Positions 45,743-53,650 of a DNA stretch of 63,805 nt are shown here, one piece after another. The notes beneath the pieces are model-generated. The model was not told the DNA's origin. It did no database searches and saw nothing but the letters and a program-made list of their open reading frames with translations. The stretch covers positions 1-63,805 of the forward strand of contig CACLNT010000008.1 of the NCBI GenBank assembly GCA_902608385.1, written 5' to 3'. The DNA comes from an uncultured Pelagibacteraceae bacterium. Lineage in GTDB: Bacteria; Pseudomonadota; Alphaproteobacteria; Pelagibacterales; Pelagibacteraceae. Numbering within the stretch: the stretch's first letter is position 1; every line of letters starts with the position of its first letter. The position numbers and the translations under genes are program-made.

Positions 45743-46132
45743 ATGAATAAAATTCTAGCAGAAGTATCAGTTGGTGAGCTTTTGGATAAAATTTCAATTT
45801 TAGAAATCAAACAAGATAAAATTAAAGACAATAAGAATCTTAGGTTTATTAATGATGAATACAACGTGTTAAAAGCAGAATTAAATAAAAATATAAAAAA
45901 TGATGATAAATTAAACAATCTTTTCAACTCATTAAAAGAAATCAACGCGAAGCTTTGGGTTATTGAAGATGATAAAAGAATGTGTGAAAAAAATAAAGAT
46001 TTTGGAGAAAAATTTATAAAACTTTCTAGAGATGTTCATTTCTTAAATGATGAAAGAGCCAAAATTAAATTAGAAATTAATAATCATACAGGTTCAAAAA
46101 TTAAAGAAATTAAAGAATATACAAATTATTAA
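45743..46132 (+). CDS. DUF6165-like protein
   Basis: 129 residues of mostly helical, Lys/Glu/Asp-rich sequence. The start ILAEVSVGELLDKISILEIK resembles the family annotated as DUF6165, often found near glycosyltransferases, which is the case here (GT9 is divergent). It has a DERAKIKLEIN block near the C-terminus. No catalytic residues are known. Its stop overlaps the convergent nitrilase stop by 4 bases. Confidence 0.65.
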   Translation: MNKILAEVSVGELLDKISILEIKQDKIKDNKNLRFINDEYNVLKAELNKNIKNDDKLNNLFNSLKEINAKLWVIEDDKRMCEKNKDFGEKFIKLSRDVHFLNDERAKIKLEINNHTGSKIKEIKEYTNY

Positions 46133-46914
46133 TTCAAGCTTGGAATAACTTCTCTAAGCTTCATTGATTCATTCGGATTAATATTTGCATACAAAACTCC
46201 AGTACCTGATTTTTTAATTTTTATAATTTTTCCATCTGGAGAAATTATTGTTGAATGACCAAAAGTTTCTCTTTTTTTTGTATTTTTTCCAGTTTGATTT
46301 GGTGCAAATATATAACAAAAATTTTCAATTGCTCTAGCCTTTAACAATTCTAACCAATGTTTTTTTCCAGTAACTTTTGTGAATGCTGATGGAACGCTTA
46401 TAAAATGTAAATTTTTTTTAGATAAACTTCTATATATTTCAGGAAATCTTAAATCAAAACAAATTGTAAGTCCTAGTCTTCCCCATGGAAGGTTGACTGT
46501 AACAAGTTTCTTGCCAGGCCTATATGTTTTGCTTTCTTGATGTTTCTCTTTATTTTGTAATTTAACATCAAACATTTTAATTTTATCATAATAGGCAACT
46601 ATATTACCTTTTGGACCTATCATTATAGATCTGTTTCGGTATTTATTTTTATCTTTAATTGGAAGAGATCCTATCAATATCCATTTTTTGTTTTTTTTTG
46701 AAATTTTTTTAATTTCTTTAATCAATGGATCTTTGTGCATAGAGTATGTGTTCTTAAATAATATTTTTTTATCACTGGTAATTATCGATGATGTTTCGGG
46801 CGTTATTATTAAGTCAGATTTGTTCTTAATCGCTTGATTTAAATATAAAATAATCTGTTTAAAATTTTTATTATAGTTTTCTCCACTTGATAACTGAATA
46901 CAAGCTACTTTCAT
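46129..46914 (-). CDS. Nitrilase-superfamily carbon-nitrogen hydrolase (Nit1-like)
   Basis: 261 residues. The catalytic triad is visible: Glu in LIITPETSS, Lys in YYDKIKMFDV and Cys in GLTICFDLRFPE. The KIKMFDV loop and VPSAFTKVTGKKHWLELLKARAIEN block are typical of the Nit1 branch, whose characterised members remove the amide from deaminated glutathione; other omega-amidases are alternatives. Its ATG overlaps the permease stop by one base, so it is the last gene of the ABC operon. A role in using an imported amide substrate is possible. Confidence 0.85.
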   Translation of the reverse strand: MKVACIQLSSGENYNKNFKQIILYLNQAIKNKSDLIITPETSSIITSDKKILFKNTYSMHKDPLIKEIKKISKKNKKWILIGSLPIKDKNKYRNRSIMIGPKGNIVAYYDKIKMFDVKLQNKEKHQESKTYRPGKKLVTVNLPWGRLGLTICFDLRFPEIYRSLSKKNLHFISVPSAFTKVTGKKHWLELLKARAIENFCYIFAPNQTGKNTKKRETFGHSTIISPDGKIIKIKKSGTGVLYANINPNESMKLREVIPSLN

Positions 46915-47588
46915 TATTGATATCCATACTTTTTTTCTAAAAATTTAATTACGTTGTGGATTATAAAAGTCATTAATAAATATATACTTCCTGCAACAAT
47001 AAAAACTTCTACTGGTCTAAAAGTGGTTGATATTATATGTTTCGCAACCCCTGTAAGGTCAAGCAAAGTAACAGTGCTGGCTAAAGAAGTTCCTTTTAAC
47101 ATTAATATCATTTCATTCCCATAAGCGGGTAATGATTGTCTTATAGCTATTGGTAACTTTATTTTGAAAAAAGTATTTATTTTATTTAGTCCTAAGCTTT
47201 CTGCTGCTTCAACAACGCCTTTATTGATTGTTTCAAATGCAGATCTAAATATTTCAGAAGAATAAGCTCCAGTATTAAGAGTGAATGCTAGAATTGCACA
47301 TGAGTAAGGTTCTTTTAAAAAAATCCAAAGAAAAGATTCTCTTATCCACTCCACCTGGCCAAGTCCAAAATATATTATAAAAATTTGAACTAATAGCGGA
47401 GTTCCTCTAAAGATATATGAATAATAGTACGATATAAAAAAAAGTATTTTAATTTTACTTGTTCTTAAAATGGCAAAAAAAACACCAACAAATACACCAA
47501 AGAATAATGATAATAAAGTTAGTTCAATAGTTAATTTTGTTGCTTTTAACAATCTTGGAAAATGTTCTGAGATGAATTCCAAATCCAT
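46914..47588 (-). CDS. Polar amino-acid ABC transporter permease (HisM type)
   Basis: 224 residues with about five membrane segments. The ABC-interaction loop reads AAESLGLNKINTFFKIKLP (EAA motif), and FRGTPLLVQIFIIYFG is the family N-terminal block. It pairs with the upstream permease. Its start is immediately after that gene's stop. Confidence 0.9.
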   Translation of the reverse strand: MDLEFISEHFPRLLKATKLTIELTLLSLFFGVFVGVFFAILRTSKIKILFFISYYYSYIFRGTPLLVQIFIIYFGLGQVEWIRESFLWIFLKEPYSCAILAFTLNTGAYSSEIFRSAFETINKGVVEAAESLGLNKINTFFKIKLPIAIRQSLPAYGNEMILMLKGTSLASTVTLLDLTGVAKHIISTTFRPVEVFIVAGSIYLLMTFIIHNVIKFLEKKYGYQ

Positions 47589-48281
47589 TTAATATCCCTT
47601 GCTATAATGTTGTTCTAGCTTGTTAAATAATTTCATACTTAAAAAAGTCAAAAATAAATACAAAACAGCTGCAAAAGAATAAAAGAATAGAGGGTCTCTT
47701 GTTGATCCAGCAGCAATATATGACATTCTCATAATTTCCACTAAACCGGTAACTGATATTAAAGATGTGTCTTTTAAAGTAATTTGCCAAACATTACTTA
47801 TATTTGGTAATGCCAATCTTAGCATTTGTGGAATAATTACTTTGTAATAGTAAATTTTTTTTTTAAAACCTAAAACTTCAGAGGCTTCGAATTGACCTTT
47901 GTTAATAGATTGAACTGCTCCTCTAAAAACTTCTGTTGAATATGCTCCAGATATGATGCCTATAGAAAATGCTCCAGTTAAAAACGCATTTATCTCAATA
48001 TATCCGTCATACCCAAAGATCTTTGCGACATACATAATTGCACCACTGCCTCCAAAAAAAAATAAATATATTACTAAAAGTTCAGGAACACCTCTAAAAA
48101 CAGTGGTGTAAAAACTTCCTATTAAATTTAATATTTTATTTTTTGATAGTTTAAAGGATGCAAAAATTGCAGCTAAAAAAAAACCAATAAAGATAGCTGC
48201 TGCAGCAACTGCTATTGTCATTAGAGTTGCAAAAAAAAGTTCGTCTCCCCAGCCAGTGTCTCCGTAAGCTAAAAGTCCCAT
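47589..48281 (-). CDS. Polar amino-acid ABC transporter permease (HisQ type)
   Basis: 230 residues, about five membrane segments. It has the EAA-type loop FEASEVLGFKKKIYYYKVIIP and VFRGVPELLVIYLFFFG. It forms the permease pair with the HisM-like gene. The start codon lies 3 bases beyond a strong hairpin (48285-48320), so in mRNA the hairpin covers the region where ribosomes would bind. No ATP-binding protein gene follows in the operon. Confidence 0.9.
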   Translation of the reverse strand: MGLLAYGDTGWGDELFFATLMTIAVAAAAIFIGFFLAAIFASFKLSKNKILNLIGSFYTTVFRGVPELLVIYLFFFGGSGAIMYVAKIFGYDGYIEINAFLTGAFSIGIISGAYSTEVFRGAVQSINKGQFEASEVLGFKKKIYYYKVIIPQMLRLALPNISNVWQITLKDTSLISVTGLVEIMRMSYIAAGSTRDPLFFYSFAAVLYLFLTFLSMKLFNKLEQHYSKGY

Positions 48282-48284
48282 ATA

Positions 48285-48320
48285 TTTTAAGGCGATAGAA
48301 TTTAAACTATCGCCTTAAAA
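48285..48320 (-). promoter_or_regulatory. 14-bp perfect hairpin between the binding-protein and permease genes
   Basis: The inverted repeat TTTTAAGGCGATAG / CTATCGCCTTAAAA (48285-48298 and 48307-48320) forms a 14-bp stem with an 8-base loop. It is the strongest such structure I see in the window. It sits 9 bases after the binding-protein stop and 3 bases before the permease ATG. It probably protects the upstream mRNA end or partly terminates transcription, and may occlude permease translation, giving excess binding protein over permease. Confidence 0.75.
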
Positions 48321-48329
48321 ATTAAATTA

Positions 48330-49157
48330 TTACATAGAAGCGTCAAAGCCAAACCATTTGATAGCTAGTTCGCTTATCTTGCCACTTTTTCTTGCTTGAT
48401 CAATAGCTTTGTTAAAAGCTTTAAGAAGATCAGTATCATCTTTTCTGATACCAACGCCTACACCATTACCAAATGCACCACCTGATAAAGTAGGACCAAC
48501 TAACACAACTGGTTTGCCAGATTTTTCAGCATAGTCAGTAAATGCAACTGCTGCTGCTAGAGCTGCATCGCATCTTCCTGCTGATAAATCTAAATTAACT
48601 TCATCTTGAGTTTTGTATGTTCTGACAGTTACACTTCCAACATCTCCAGACTCTAAGAAGTTTTGGTGAATAGTTGCCGTTTGAACACAAACAGTTTTAC
48701 CAGCTAAAGCAGCTGTTAATGTTTTAAGTGCACTCTTAACGTTAGATCCTCCTAATGATAAATTGATACCTGATGGAGTATCCATTCCTTCAAGGCTAGA
48801 ACCTTTCATAACTGCTAACTGCGCAACTTCATCTGCATAACCTTGTGAGAAATTAATAACTTTCATTCTTTCACCAGTGATAGACATTCCAGCCATTATA
48901 GCATCGTACTTTCTCATTATTAACCCGGGTATCATACCGTCCCAATCTTGTTCAACAATTGTGCAATCAGCTTGCATGTAAATGCATAACCAATTCGCAA
49001 GATCAACTTCAAAACCAATTAATTGACCAGCTTCATTTTTTGAATTCCAAGGGGGATAAGCACCTTCAGTTCCAATCTTTATTGAACCAGCATTAGAATT
49101 GCTGATTAAAAATAAAGAAGTAAGAACTGTTAAAATTATTTTTTTAAATATATTCAT
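48330..49157 (-). CDS. Basic-amino-acid-type ABC transporter substrate-binding protein
   Basis: 275 residues from the ATG at 49157, set by an ideal GGAGG upstream; an earlier TTG is in frame. A signal peptide (FKKIILTVLTSLFLISNSNA) is followed by GSIKIGTEGAYPPWN, GFEVDLANWLC and DAIMAGMSITGERM, all typical of the HisJ/ArgT (lysine-arginine-ornithine, octopine) cluster. Two cysteine pairs could form disulfides. It acts in the periplasm, feeding the two permeases. SAR11 cells make such binding proteins in large amounts. Confidence 0.9.
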   Translation of the reverse strand: MNIFKKIILTVLTSLFLISNSNAGSIKIGTEGAYPPWNSKNEAGQLIGFEVDLANWLCIYMQADCTIVEQDWDGMIPGLIMRKYDAIMAGMSITGERMKVINFSQGYADEVAQLAVMKGSSLEGMDTPSGINLSLGGSNVKSALKTLTAALAGKTVCVQTATIHQNFLESGDVGSVTVRTYKTQDEVNLDLSAGRCDAALAAAVAFTDYAEKSGKPVVLVGPTLSGGAFGNGVGVGIRKDDTDLLKAFNKAIDQARKSGKISELAIKWFGFDASM

Positions 49158-49222
49158 TGTTACCTCCAAAAATTACATATAGTAAATCACAATTTTATTA
49201 ATATAAAAAGAAGTTTTTAGTC

Positions 49223-50263
49223 TTAATGGTTTATAGATGAAGAAAAATTCCAAGAACAATCAAAACTTGGGATATAAACCCTATCTAAAGTTGCATTTCC
49301 AAAGTTTTTATTAAATACATTTAGCCAATTTTTCACCTGTCTAGGCTTTTTATCTTGACTACCTACTTGTGCGGTTATGACCCCTTTGGGTTTTAATATT
49401 CTAATCAATGAATCCATATTTTTTGAAGCAAGATCAATACAAAATTGATCATCATTTAAATCTACAAATATATGATCATAACGATCATCTTTGACTTTCT
49501 TTATACTTTCAAAGGCATCACCCCATACACATTTTACTGAATTTTTTTCTGTAGCTTTATTTCCAATTTTTCCTAAATGTTTCTTGCAAACTTCGACCAC
49601 TTCAGGATCCAGCTCATACCAATCTATAAAACTAAAATCTTTAGAGATACATTCTCTTGCAACACCGCCATCGCCGCCACCAATTATGGCGGCTTTTTCT
49701 TTATTTTTATTTAATTTTAGACCGGCTTTAACAAAAGTAGAACTATATAAATGTTCATCTGAAGCTGCTACCTGAATTTCATTGTCAATAAACAATGATT
49801 TACCAAATTGTTCTAAGTCTAATATTTCTATATGTTGACCAACTTTTGAAGTAAAATCCTCGAGTACATTGTTTACAACATATGATTTTTGTAAACCTGG
49901 TGAGCTATAAATGTCATGATAAAGAGAAACTGTATCTCTATTAAATTCCTTTTTAATAATTCTTGTATGTTTTATTTCTTTTTTAATTATTTCAAGTGCT
50001 ACTGATGGATTAACTTTTCCACATGTAAAAAAATCAAAACTTATTATACCTTTCTCAGGAAAGGTGTGAAAACTAATATGACTTTCTGCTAATAAAGCAA
50101 GAATTGTAAAACCTTGTGGTTCAAATTTATATTTCGAAATTTCAAGGATAGTTACTTTTGCAGCTTTTGAAATTTTGTATATAAGATTTTCAAAAAAAGA
50201 AGGATCGTATTCTTTTTTGGTTCCAATAATGTCTAAAGTTATATGCTCTCCTACTTTAGTCAT
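49223..50263 (-). CDS. Fused S-adenosylmethionine decarboxylase - spermidine synthase
   Basis: 346 residues with two domains. Residues 1 to about 115 are prokaryotic AdoMet decarboxylase: LAESHISFHTFPEKG contains the self-cleavage serine (ESH), which becomes the pyruvoyl group, and FDFFTCG holds the catalytic cysteine. Residues about 120-346 are an aminopropyltransferase (SpeE): AIIGGGDGGVARECI, YELDPEVVEVCKKHLG and FVDLNDDQF. The fusion would make decarboxylated AdoMet and use it to form spermidine from putrescine. Such fusions have been reported in bacteria. It is last in the mtnP-mtnA-...-aldolase run. Confidence 0.92.
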   Translation of the reverse strand: MTKVGEHITLDIIGTKKEYDPSFFENLIYKISKAAKVTILEISKYKFEPQGFTILALLAESHISFHTFPEKGIISFDFFTCGKVNPSVALEIIKKEIKHTRIIKKEFNRDTVSLYHDIYSSPGLQKSYVVNNVLEDFTSKVGQHIEILDLEQFGKSLFIDNEIQVAASDEHLYSSTFVKAGLKLNKNKEKAAIIGGGDGGVARECISKDFSFIDWYELDPEVVEVCKKHLGKIGNKATEKNSVKCVWGDAFESIKKVKDDRYDHIFVDLNDDQFCIDLASKNMDSLIRILKPKGVITAQVGSQDKKPRQVKNWLNVFNKNFGNATLDRVYIPSFDCSWNFSSSINH

Positions 50264-50270
50264 AAAAAAA

Positions 50271-50930
50271 TTATCCTTTTTTATAATTTTTTATCTTCTC
50301 CAAGATTTTTTGCATTTCAGCAAATGAAAGAATCTTAGGTTGTCCTAATTTTAAAGCAATTATGTATTGATGACAAATATTTTCTACCTCTTCAGCTAGT
50401 TCAAACGCTTGCTTTAAGTTTACTCCAAATGCAACCTGTCCGTGGTTTGACATTAGACAAGCCTTTCTTTTTTCAAGAGCATTTAAAATATTTTTAGATA
50501 ATTCTTTTGTTCCAAAAGTTCCATATTCTGAGCATTTTATGTCGTCTCCACCTGCTAGAGCTATCATGTAATGAAATGCTGGAATTGCTTTTCCATGAGT
50601 TGATACAGCTGTAGCGTGAGGTGAATGAGCATGAACAATAGCTTTTGCTTCTTTTTTTTTTAAGTAAATATCCTGATGAAAACGCCACTCAGATGAAGGA
50701 TTAAGACTAGAATTAAACATTTTTAACAAATCGTACTCTTTGTTTAATTCAAGAAAAACTATATCTTCAGCTTTAAGTGTCTCGTATTTTTTGCCCGAAG
50801 GTGTTATCAAAAAACCTTCTATTCCATTCTTTGTTGTCCTAACTGACACATTTCCTGATCTTAATGGAGATAAATTTGTACTATTCAGTTTTTGAGTAAA
50901 TTTAATTACTTCTTCTTTTAAATCGTTCAT
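50271..50930 (-). CDS. Class II aldolase/adducin family protein (MTRu-1P aldolase or dehydratase)
   Basis: 219 residues. Zinc ligands are in IVHAHSPHATAV (His-x-His) and MSNHGQVAFG (His); the phosphate loop is LSPLRSGNVSVR. Family members include fuculose-1-phosphate aldolase, methylthioribulose-1-phosphate dehydratase (MtnB) and the methylthioribulose-1-phosphate aldolase (Ald2) of the DHAP shunt. mtnA and mtnP are neighbours, while mtnC, mtnD and the remaining steps of the methionine salvage cycle are not, which favours the aldolase reading: MTRu-1P to DHAP plus methylthioacetaldehyde. The exact activity is inference. Confidence 0.82.
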   Translation of the reverse strand: MNDLKEEVIKFTQKLNSTNLSPLRSGNVSVRTTKNGIEGFLITPSGKKYETLKAEDIVFLELNKEYDLLKMFNSSLNPSSEWRFHQDIYLKKKEAKAIVHAHSPHATAVSTHGKAIPAFHYMIALAGGDDIKCSEYGTFGTKELSKNILNALEKRKACLMSNHGQVAFGVNLKQAFELAEEVENICHQYIIALKLGQPKILSFAEMQKILEKIKNYKKG

Positions 50931-50942
50931 TTAAATACTTTT

Positions 50943-51134
50943 TTATTTGCTTTTTAGTTTTTTAATTTCTTCTTCACAAAATTTTCTAGATTTATCAGCA
51001 TCAAATGATTTATTTGTTTGTTTTTGAGCAACCATACAAGCGCCTACTGTTCTATTTAAGTTATGATCGCTATATTTCAAAATAACAAACATTGCGATTA
51101 CTACAAATGCAACAAATAATAATTTTTTTTTCAT
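50943..51134 (-). CDS. Small single-helix membrane protein in the mtn operon
   Basis: 63 residues, starting MKKKLLFVAFVVIAMFVIL, a signal anchor or signal peptide, then a charged periplasmic tail with two cysteines (GACMVA and KFCEEE) about 34-56. Its ATG overlaps the mtnA stop (ATGA), and the class II aldolase gene follows after 12 bases, so it is well embedded in the operon. I do not recognise the family. The two cysteines in a short secreted helical tail hint at a disulfide. Confidence 0.75.
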   Translation of the reverse strand: MKKKLLFVAFVVIAMFVILKYSDHNLNRTVGACMVAQKQTNKSFDADKSRKFCEEEIKKLKSK

Positions 51135-52207
51135 TTAAACAATGCTTTTAATCCTTCAGTAGATGCTTCGCAAACACCTTTTTCAGTAATTAATCCAGTA
51201 ACATATTTTGCTGGAGTTATATCAAAAGCCAAATTCATTGACTTGCTTTTCTTTGGGTAAATTAATACTTTTTGAACATTGTTATTTTCATCTACACCTT
51301 CTACATAAGATAGTTCATCTGAATTTCTCTCTTCAATTGGAATATCTTTAAAATCTTTTGTCTCCCAATCAATTGTTGAACTTGGTAATGCCACGTAAAA
51401 AGGTACATTATTATCATGTGCGGCTAATGCTTTTAAATAAGTTCCAATTTTATTTGCAACATCCCCGGTTGAAAGAGTTCTGTCAGTCCCAACAATACAC
51501 ATATCAACCTCGCCTCTTTGCATTAAAATTCCACCTGTGTTATCTGCAATAATTGTGTTTGAAACTCCTTCTTCATTTAATTCATAAGAAGTTAAATTAG
51601 CTCCTTGGTTTCTAGGTCTTGTTTCATCTACCCAAACATGAACTTTAATTCCTTTTTTGTGTGCATGATAAATTGGAGAAGTTGCAGTACCCCAATTAAT
51701 TGTTGCAAGCCAACCTGCATTACAATGGGTTAGAATGTTTACTGTATTTTTTTTTTTATTATAAATTTCTTCAATTATTTTTAGCCCATTAATTCCTATA
51801 CTTTCACAAAATTTAACATCTTCTTCACATATTTCTTTTGCCTCATTTAAGGCCATGTTTAAAATTTCATTACTATTTATTCCTGATAATTTTTTCATCA
51901 TTCTATCTACAGCCCATTTGAGATTTATTGCAGTAGGTCTTGAATTAATTAATTCTTCACTAGATTTTTTTAAAAATGACTGATCATTATTTTCTAAGAT
52001 TGATAAAACTATACCATATGCAGCTGTAGCTCCTATAAGAGGTGCACCTCTAACCTCCATGGTTTTAATTGCATTAACTGCATCATTAACTTTCTTAAGA
52101 TCTTTAATGATAAATTTGTGAGGTAGTTTTGTTTGATCTATTATTTTTACAATTTTATTTTTTTCATCAAACCAAATTGTCCGATATTCTTTTCCTTCTA
52201 TTTTCAT
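51131..52207 (-). CDS. mtnA: S-methyl-5-thioribose-1-phosphate isomerase
   Basis: 358 residues, full length, eIF2B-like fold. Catalytic segments are ILTHCNAGWLATI (Cys) and CIVGTDRTLSTGDVANKIGTY (Asp), with VWVDETRPRNQG earlier and the C-terminal VYLP-equivalent SSTIDWETKD block. It isomerises methylthioribose 1-phosphate to methylthioribulose 1-phosphate. The start overlaps the mtnP stop by one base. Confidence 0.95.
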   Translation of the reverse strand: MKIEGKEYRTIWFDEKNKIVKIIDQTKLPHKFIIKDLKKVNDAVNAIKTMEVRGAPLIGATAAYGIVLSILENNDQSFLKKSSEELINSRPTAINLKWAVDRMMKKLSGINSNEILNMALNEAKEICEEDVKFCESIGINGLKIIEEIYNKKKNTVNILTHCNAGWLATINWGTATSPIYHAHKKGIKVHVWVDETRPRNQGANLTSYELNEEGVSNTIIADNTGGILMQRGEVDMCIVGTDRTLSTGDVANKIGTYLKALAAHDNNVPFYVALPSSTIDWETKDFKDIPIEERNSDELSYVEGVDENNNVQKVLIYPKKSKSMNLAFDITPAKYVTGLITEKGVCEASTEGLKALFK

Positions 52208-53079
52208 TATTTATTAAGAGCTCTGCCAGCTATTGTTTTTAATTTATCTTTTGTTTTTTGAGTTCTTTTTTTAGGATCAGTAATGATTGCCACATCTAAA
52301 CAATTGTTTGCTGGATCTTTTGGATCAATATGTTTTTCAAAATTATCTATAAGGTTTTTAATCATGTTTTTAGCTTTTGTAGCATTACCTAATAAAACTT
52401 TAATTACAGATTGCACATCAACATTTGCATGATCTGGGTGCCAGCAATCATAATCCGTAACCATTGAAACAGATGCATATCTAATTTCTGCTTCTCTGGA
52501 TAATTTAGCTTCAGGCATATTGGTCATGCCAATAATATCTGCCTTCCATGATCTATATAAATTTGACTCCGCTAATGTAGAAAACTGAGGTCCTTCCATA
52601 ACAACATAAGTTCCTCCTCTTTGATAAGGTATATTTTGTTTTTTTATTGCTTCTTCACATGCGTTCATTAGACCATTTGATGTTGGATGGGCCATTGATA
52701 CATGAACAACAATTTCATCATCAAAAAAAGTTTTATTTCTAGCAAAAGTTCGATCAATAAATTGATCAACAATAACAAATTTTCCTGGGTTTAATTCTTC
52801 CTTTAAAGATCCTACTGCTGAAATTGATACTATATCTGTTACTCCTAATTGTTTTAATGAATCAATATTTGCCCTAAAGTTTATTTTTGAAGGTGAAATA
52901 AAATGACCCCTTCCATGTCTTGGTAGAAAAAAAACTTCTTTTTCATTAAATTTAGTCTTTAAAATTTGATCAGAAGGTTTACCCCAGGGTGTATTTAAAT
53001 CTAAAAACTCTCTATCTTTAAGTTCTTCAATGTCATATAGGCCACTTCCACCAATTATTGCTAATTTATTATTTGCCAT
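52207..53079 (-). CDS. mtnP: S-methyl-5'-thioadenosine phosphorylase
   Basis: 290 residues. Family motifs are LAIIGGSGLYDIE, FLPRHGRGHFISPSKINFRAN, ISAVGSLKEELNPGKFVIVDQ and YVVMEGPQFSTLAES, plus IGMTNMPEAKLSRE. It cleaves methylthioadenosine, the by-product of aminopropyl transfer, to adenine and methylthioribose 1-phosphate. Adenine can be salvaged by Apt, encoded divergently 43 bases away. Confidence 0.95.
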   Translation of the reverse strand: MANNKLAIIGGSGLYDIEELKDREFLDLNTPWGKPSDQILKTKFNEKEVFFLPRHGRGHFISPSKINFRANIDSLKQLGVTDIVSISAVGSLKEELNPGKFVIVDQFIDRTFARNKTFFDDEIVVHVSMAHPTSNGLMNACEEAIKKQNIPYQRGGTYVVMEGPQFSTLAESNLYRSWKADIIGMTNMPEAKLSREAEIRYASVSMVTDYDCWHPDHANVDVQSVIKVLLGNATKAKNMIKNLIDNFEKHIDPKDPANNCLDVAIITDPKKRTQKTKDKLKTIAGRALNK

Positions 53080-53122
53080 AATTAAAAAATAATTTATTTA
53101 TCAATATATAACTTAAAGAATT

Positions 53123-53650
53123 ATGGATTTAAAAGAATATATTCGATCAATTCCAGATTATCCCAAAAAAGGGATTCTATTTAGAGACATAACAACATTA
53201 ATAAAAAATGAAAAAGCTTTTACTTATTGCATTGATCAAATAGTTGAAAAATCTAAACAATTTAATTTTAACAAAATAGCTGCTGTTGAATCTAGAGGTT
53301 TTGTTTTTGCTTCAGCAGTTTCTTATATTCTTAACAAACCTTTTATTTTACTTAGAAAAAAAAATAAGCTACCAGCTGAAACTCATTCTGTTGATTTTGA
53401 ATTGGAGTATGGAACGGCAACTATTGAGATGCACAAAGATTCAATAAATAGGAATGACTCTGTTCTTGTAATAGATGATCTTATCGCAACTGGAGGAACG
53501 GCAGAAGCTGCTGCAAAATTAATAAAGATCTCAGAAGGAAAAGTAACTGGATTTATATTTGTAATAAATCTTTTTGATCTAGGTGGTTGTGATAAGCTGA
53601 AAAAACAAGACTACAAAGTTCAAAATCTAATTGATTTCCCTGGTCATTAA
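53123..53650 (+). CDS. apt: Adenine phosphoribosyltransferase
   Basis: 175 residues, full length. The PRPP-binding loop is VLVIDDLIATGGTAEA, and the flexible loop is LLRKKNKLPAETHS. N-terminal IRSIPDYPKKGILFRDITTL is the family signature. It turns adenine and PRPP into AMP. It is divergent from mtnP, matching supply of adenine from MTA cleavage. Its stop overlaps the convergent glycosyltransferase stop by 4 bases. Confidence 0.95.
   Translation: MDLKEYIRSIPDYPKKGILFRDITTLIKNEKAFTYCIDQIVEKSKQFNFNKIAAVESRGFVFASAVSYILNKPFILLRKKNKLPAETHSVDFELEYGTATIEMHKDSINRNDSVLVIDDLIATGGTAEAAAKLIKISEGKVTGFIFVINLFDLGGCDKLKKQDYKVQNLIDFPGH

Noticed and set aside
49158-49222. Possible riboswitch upstream of the binding-protein gene
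   Set aside because: The gap is only 65 bases and AT-rich. Apart from the Shine-Dalgarno site I see no paired structure or known aptamer motif.
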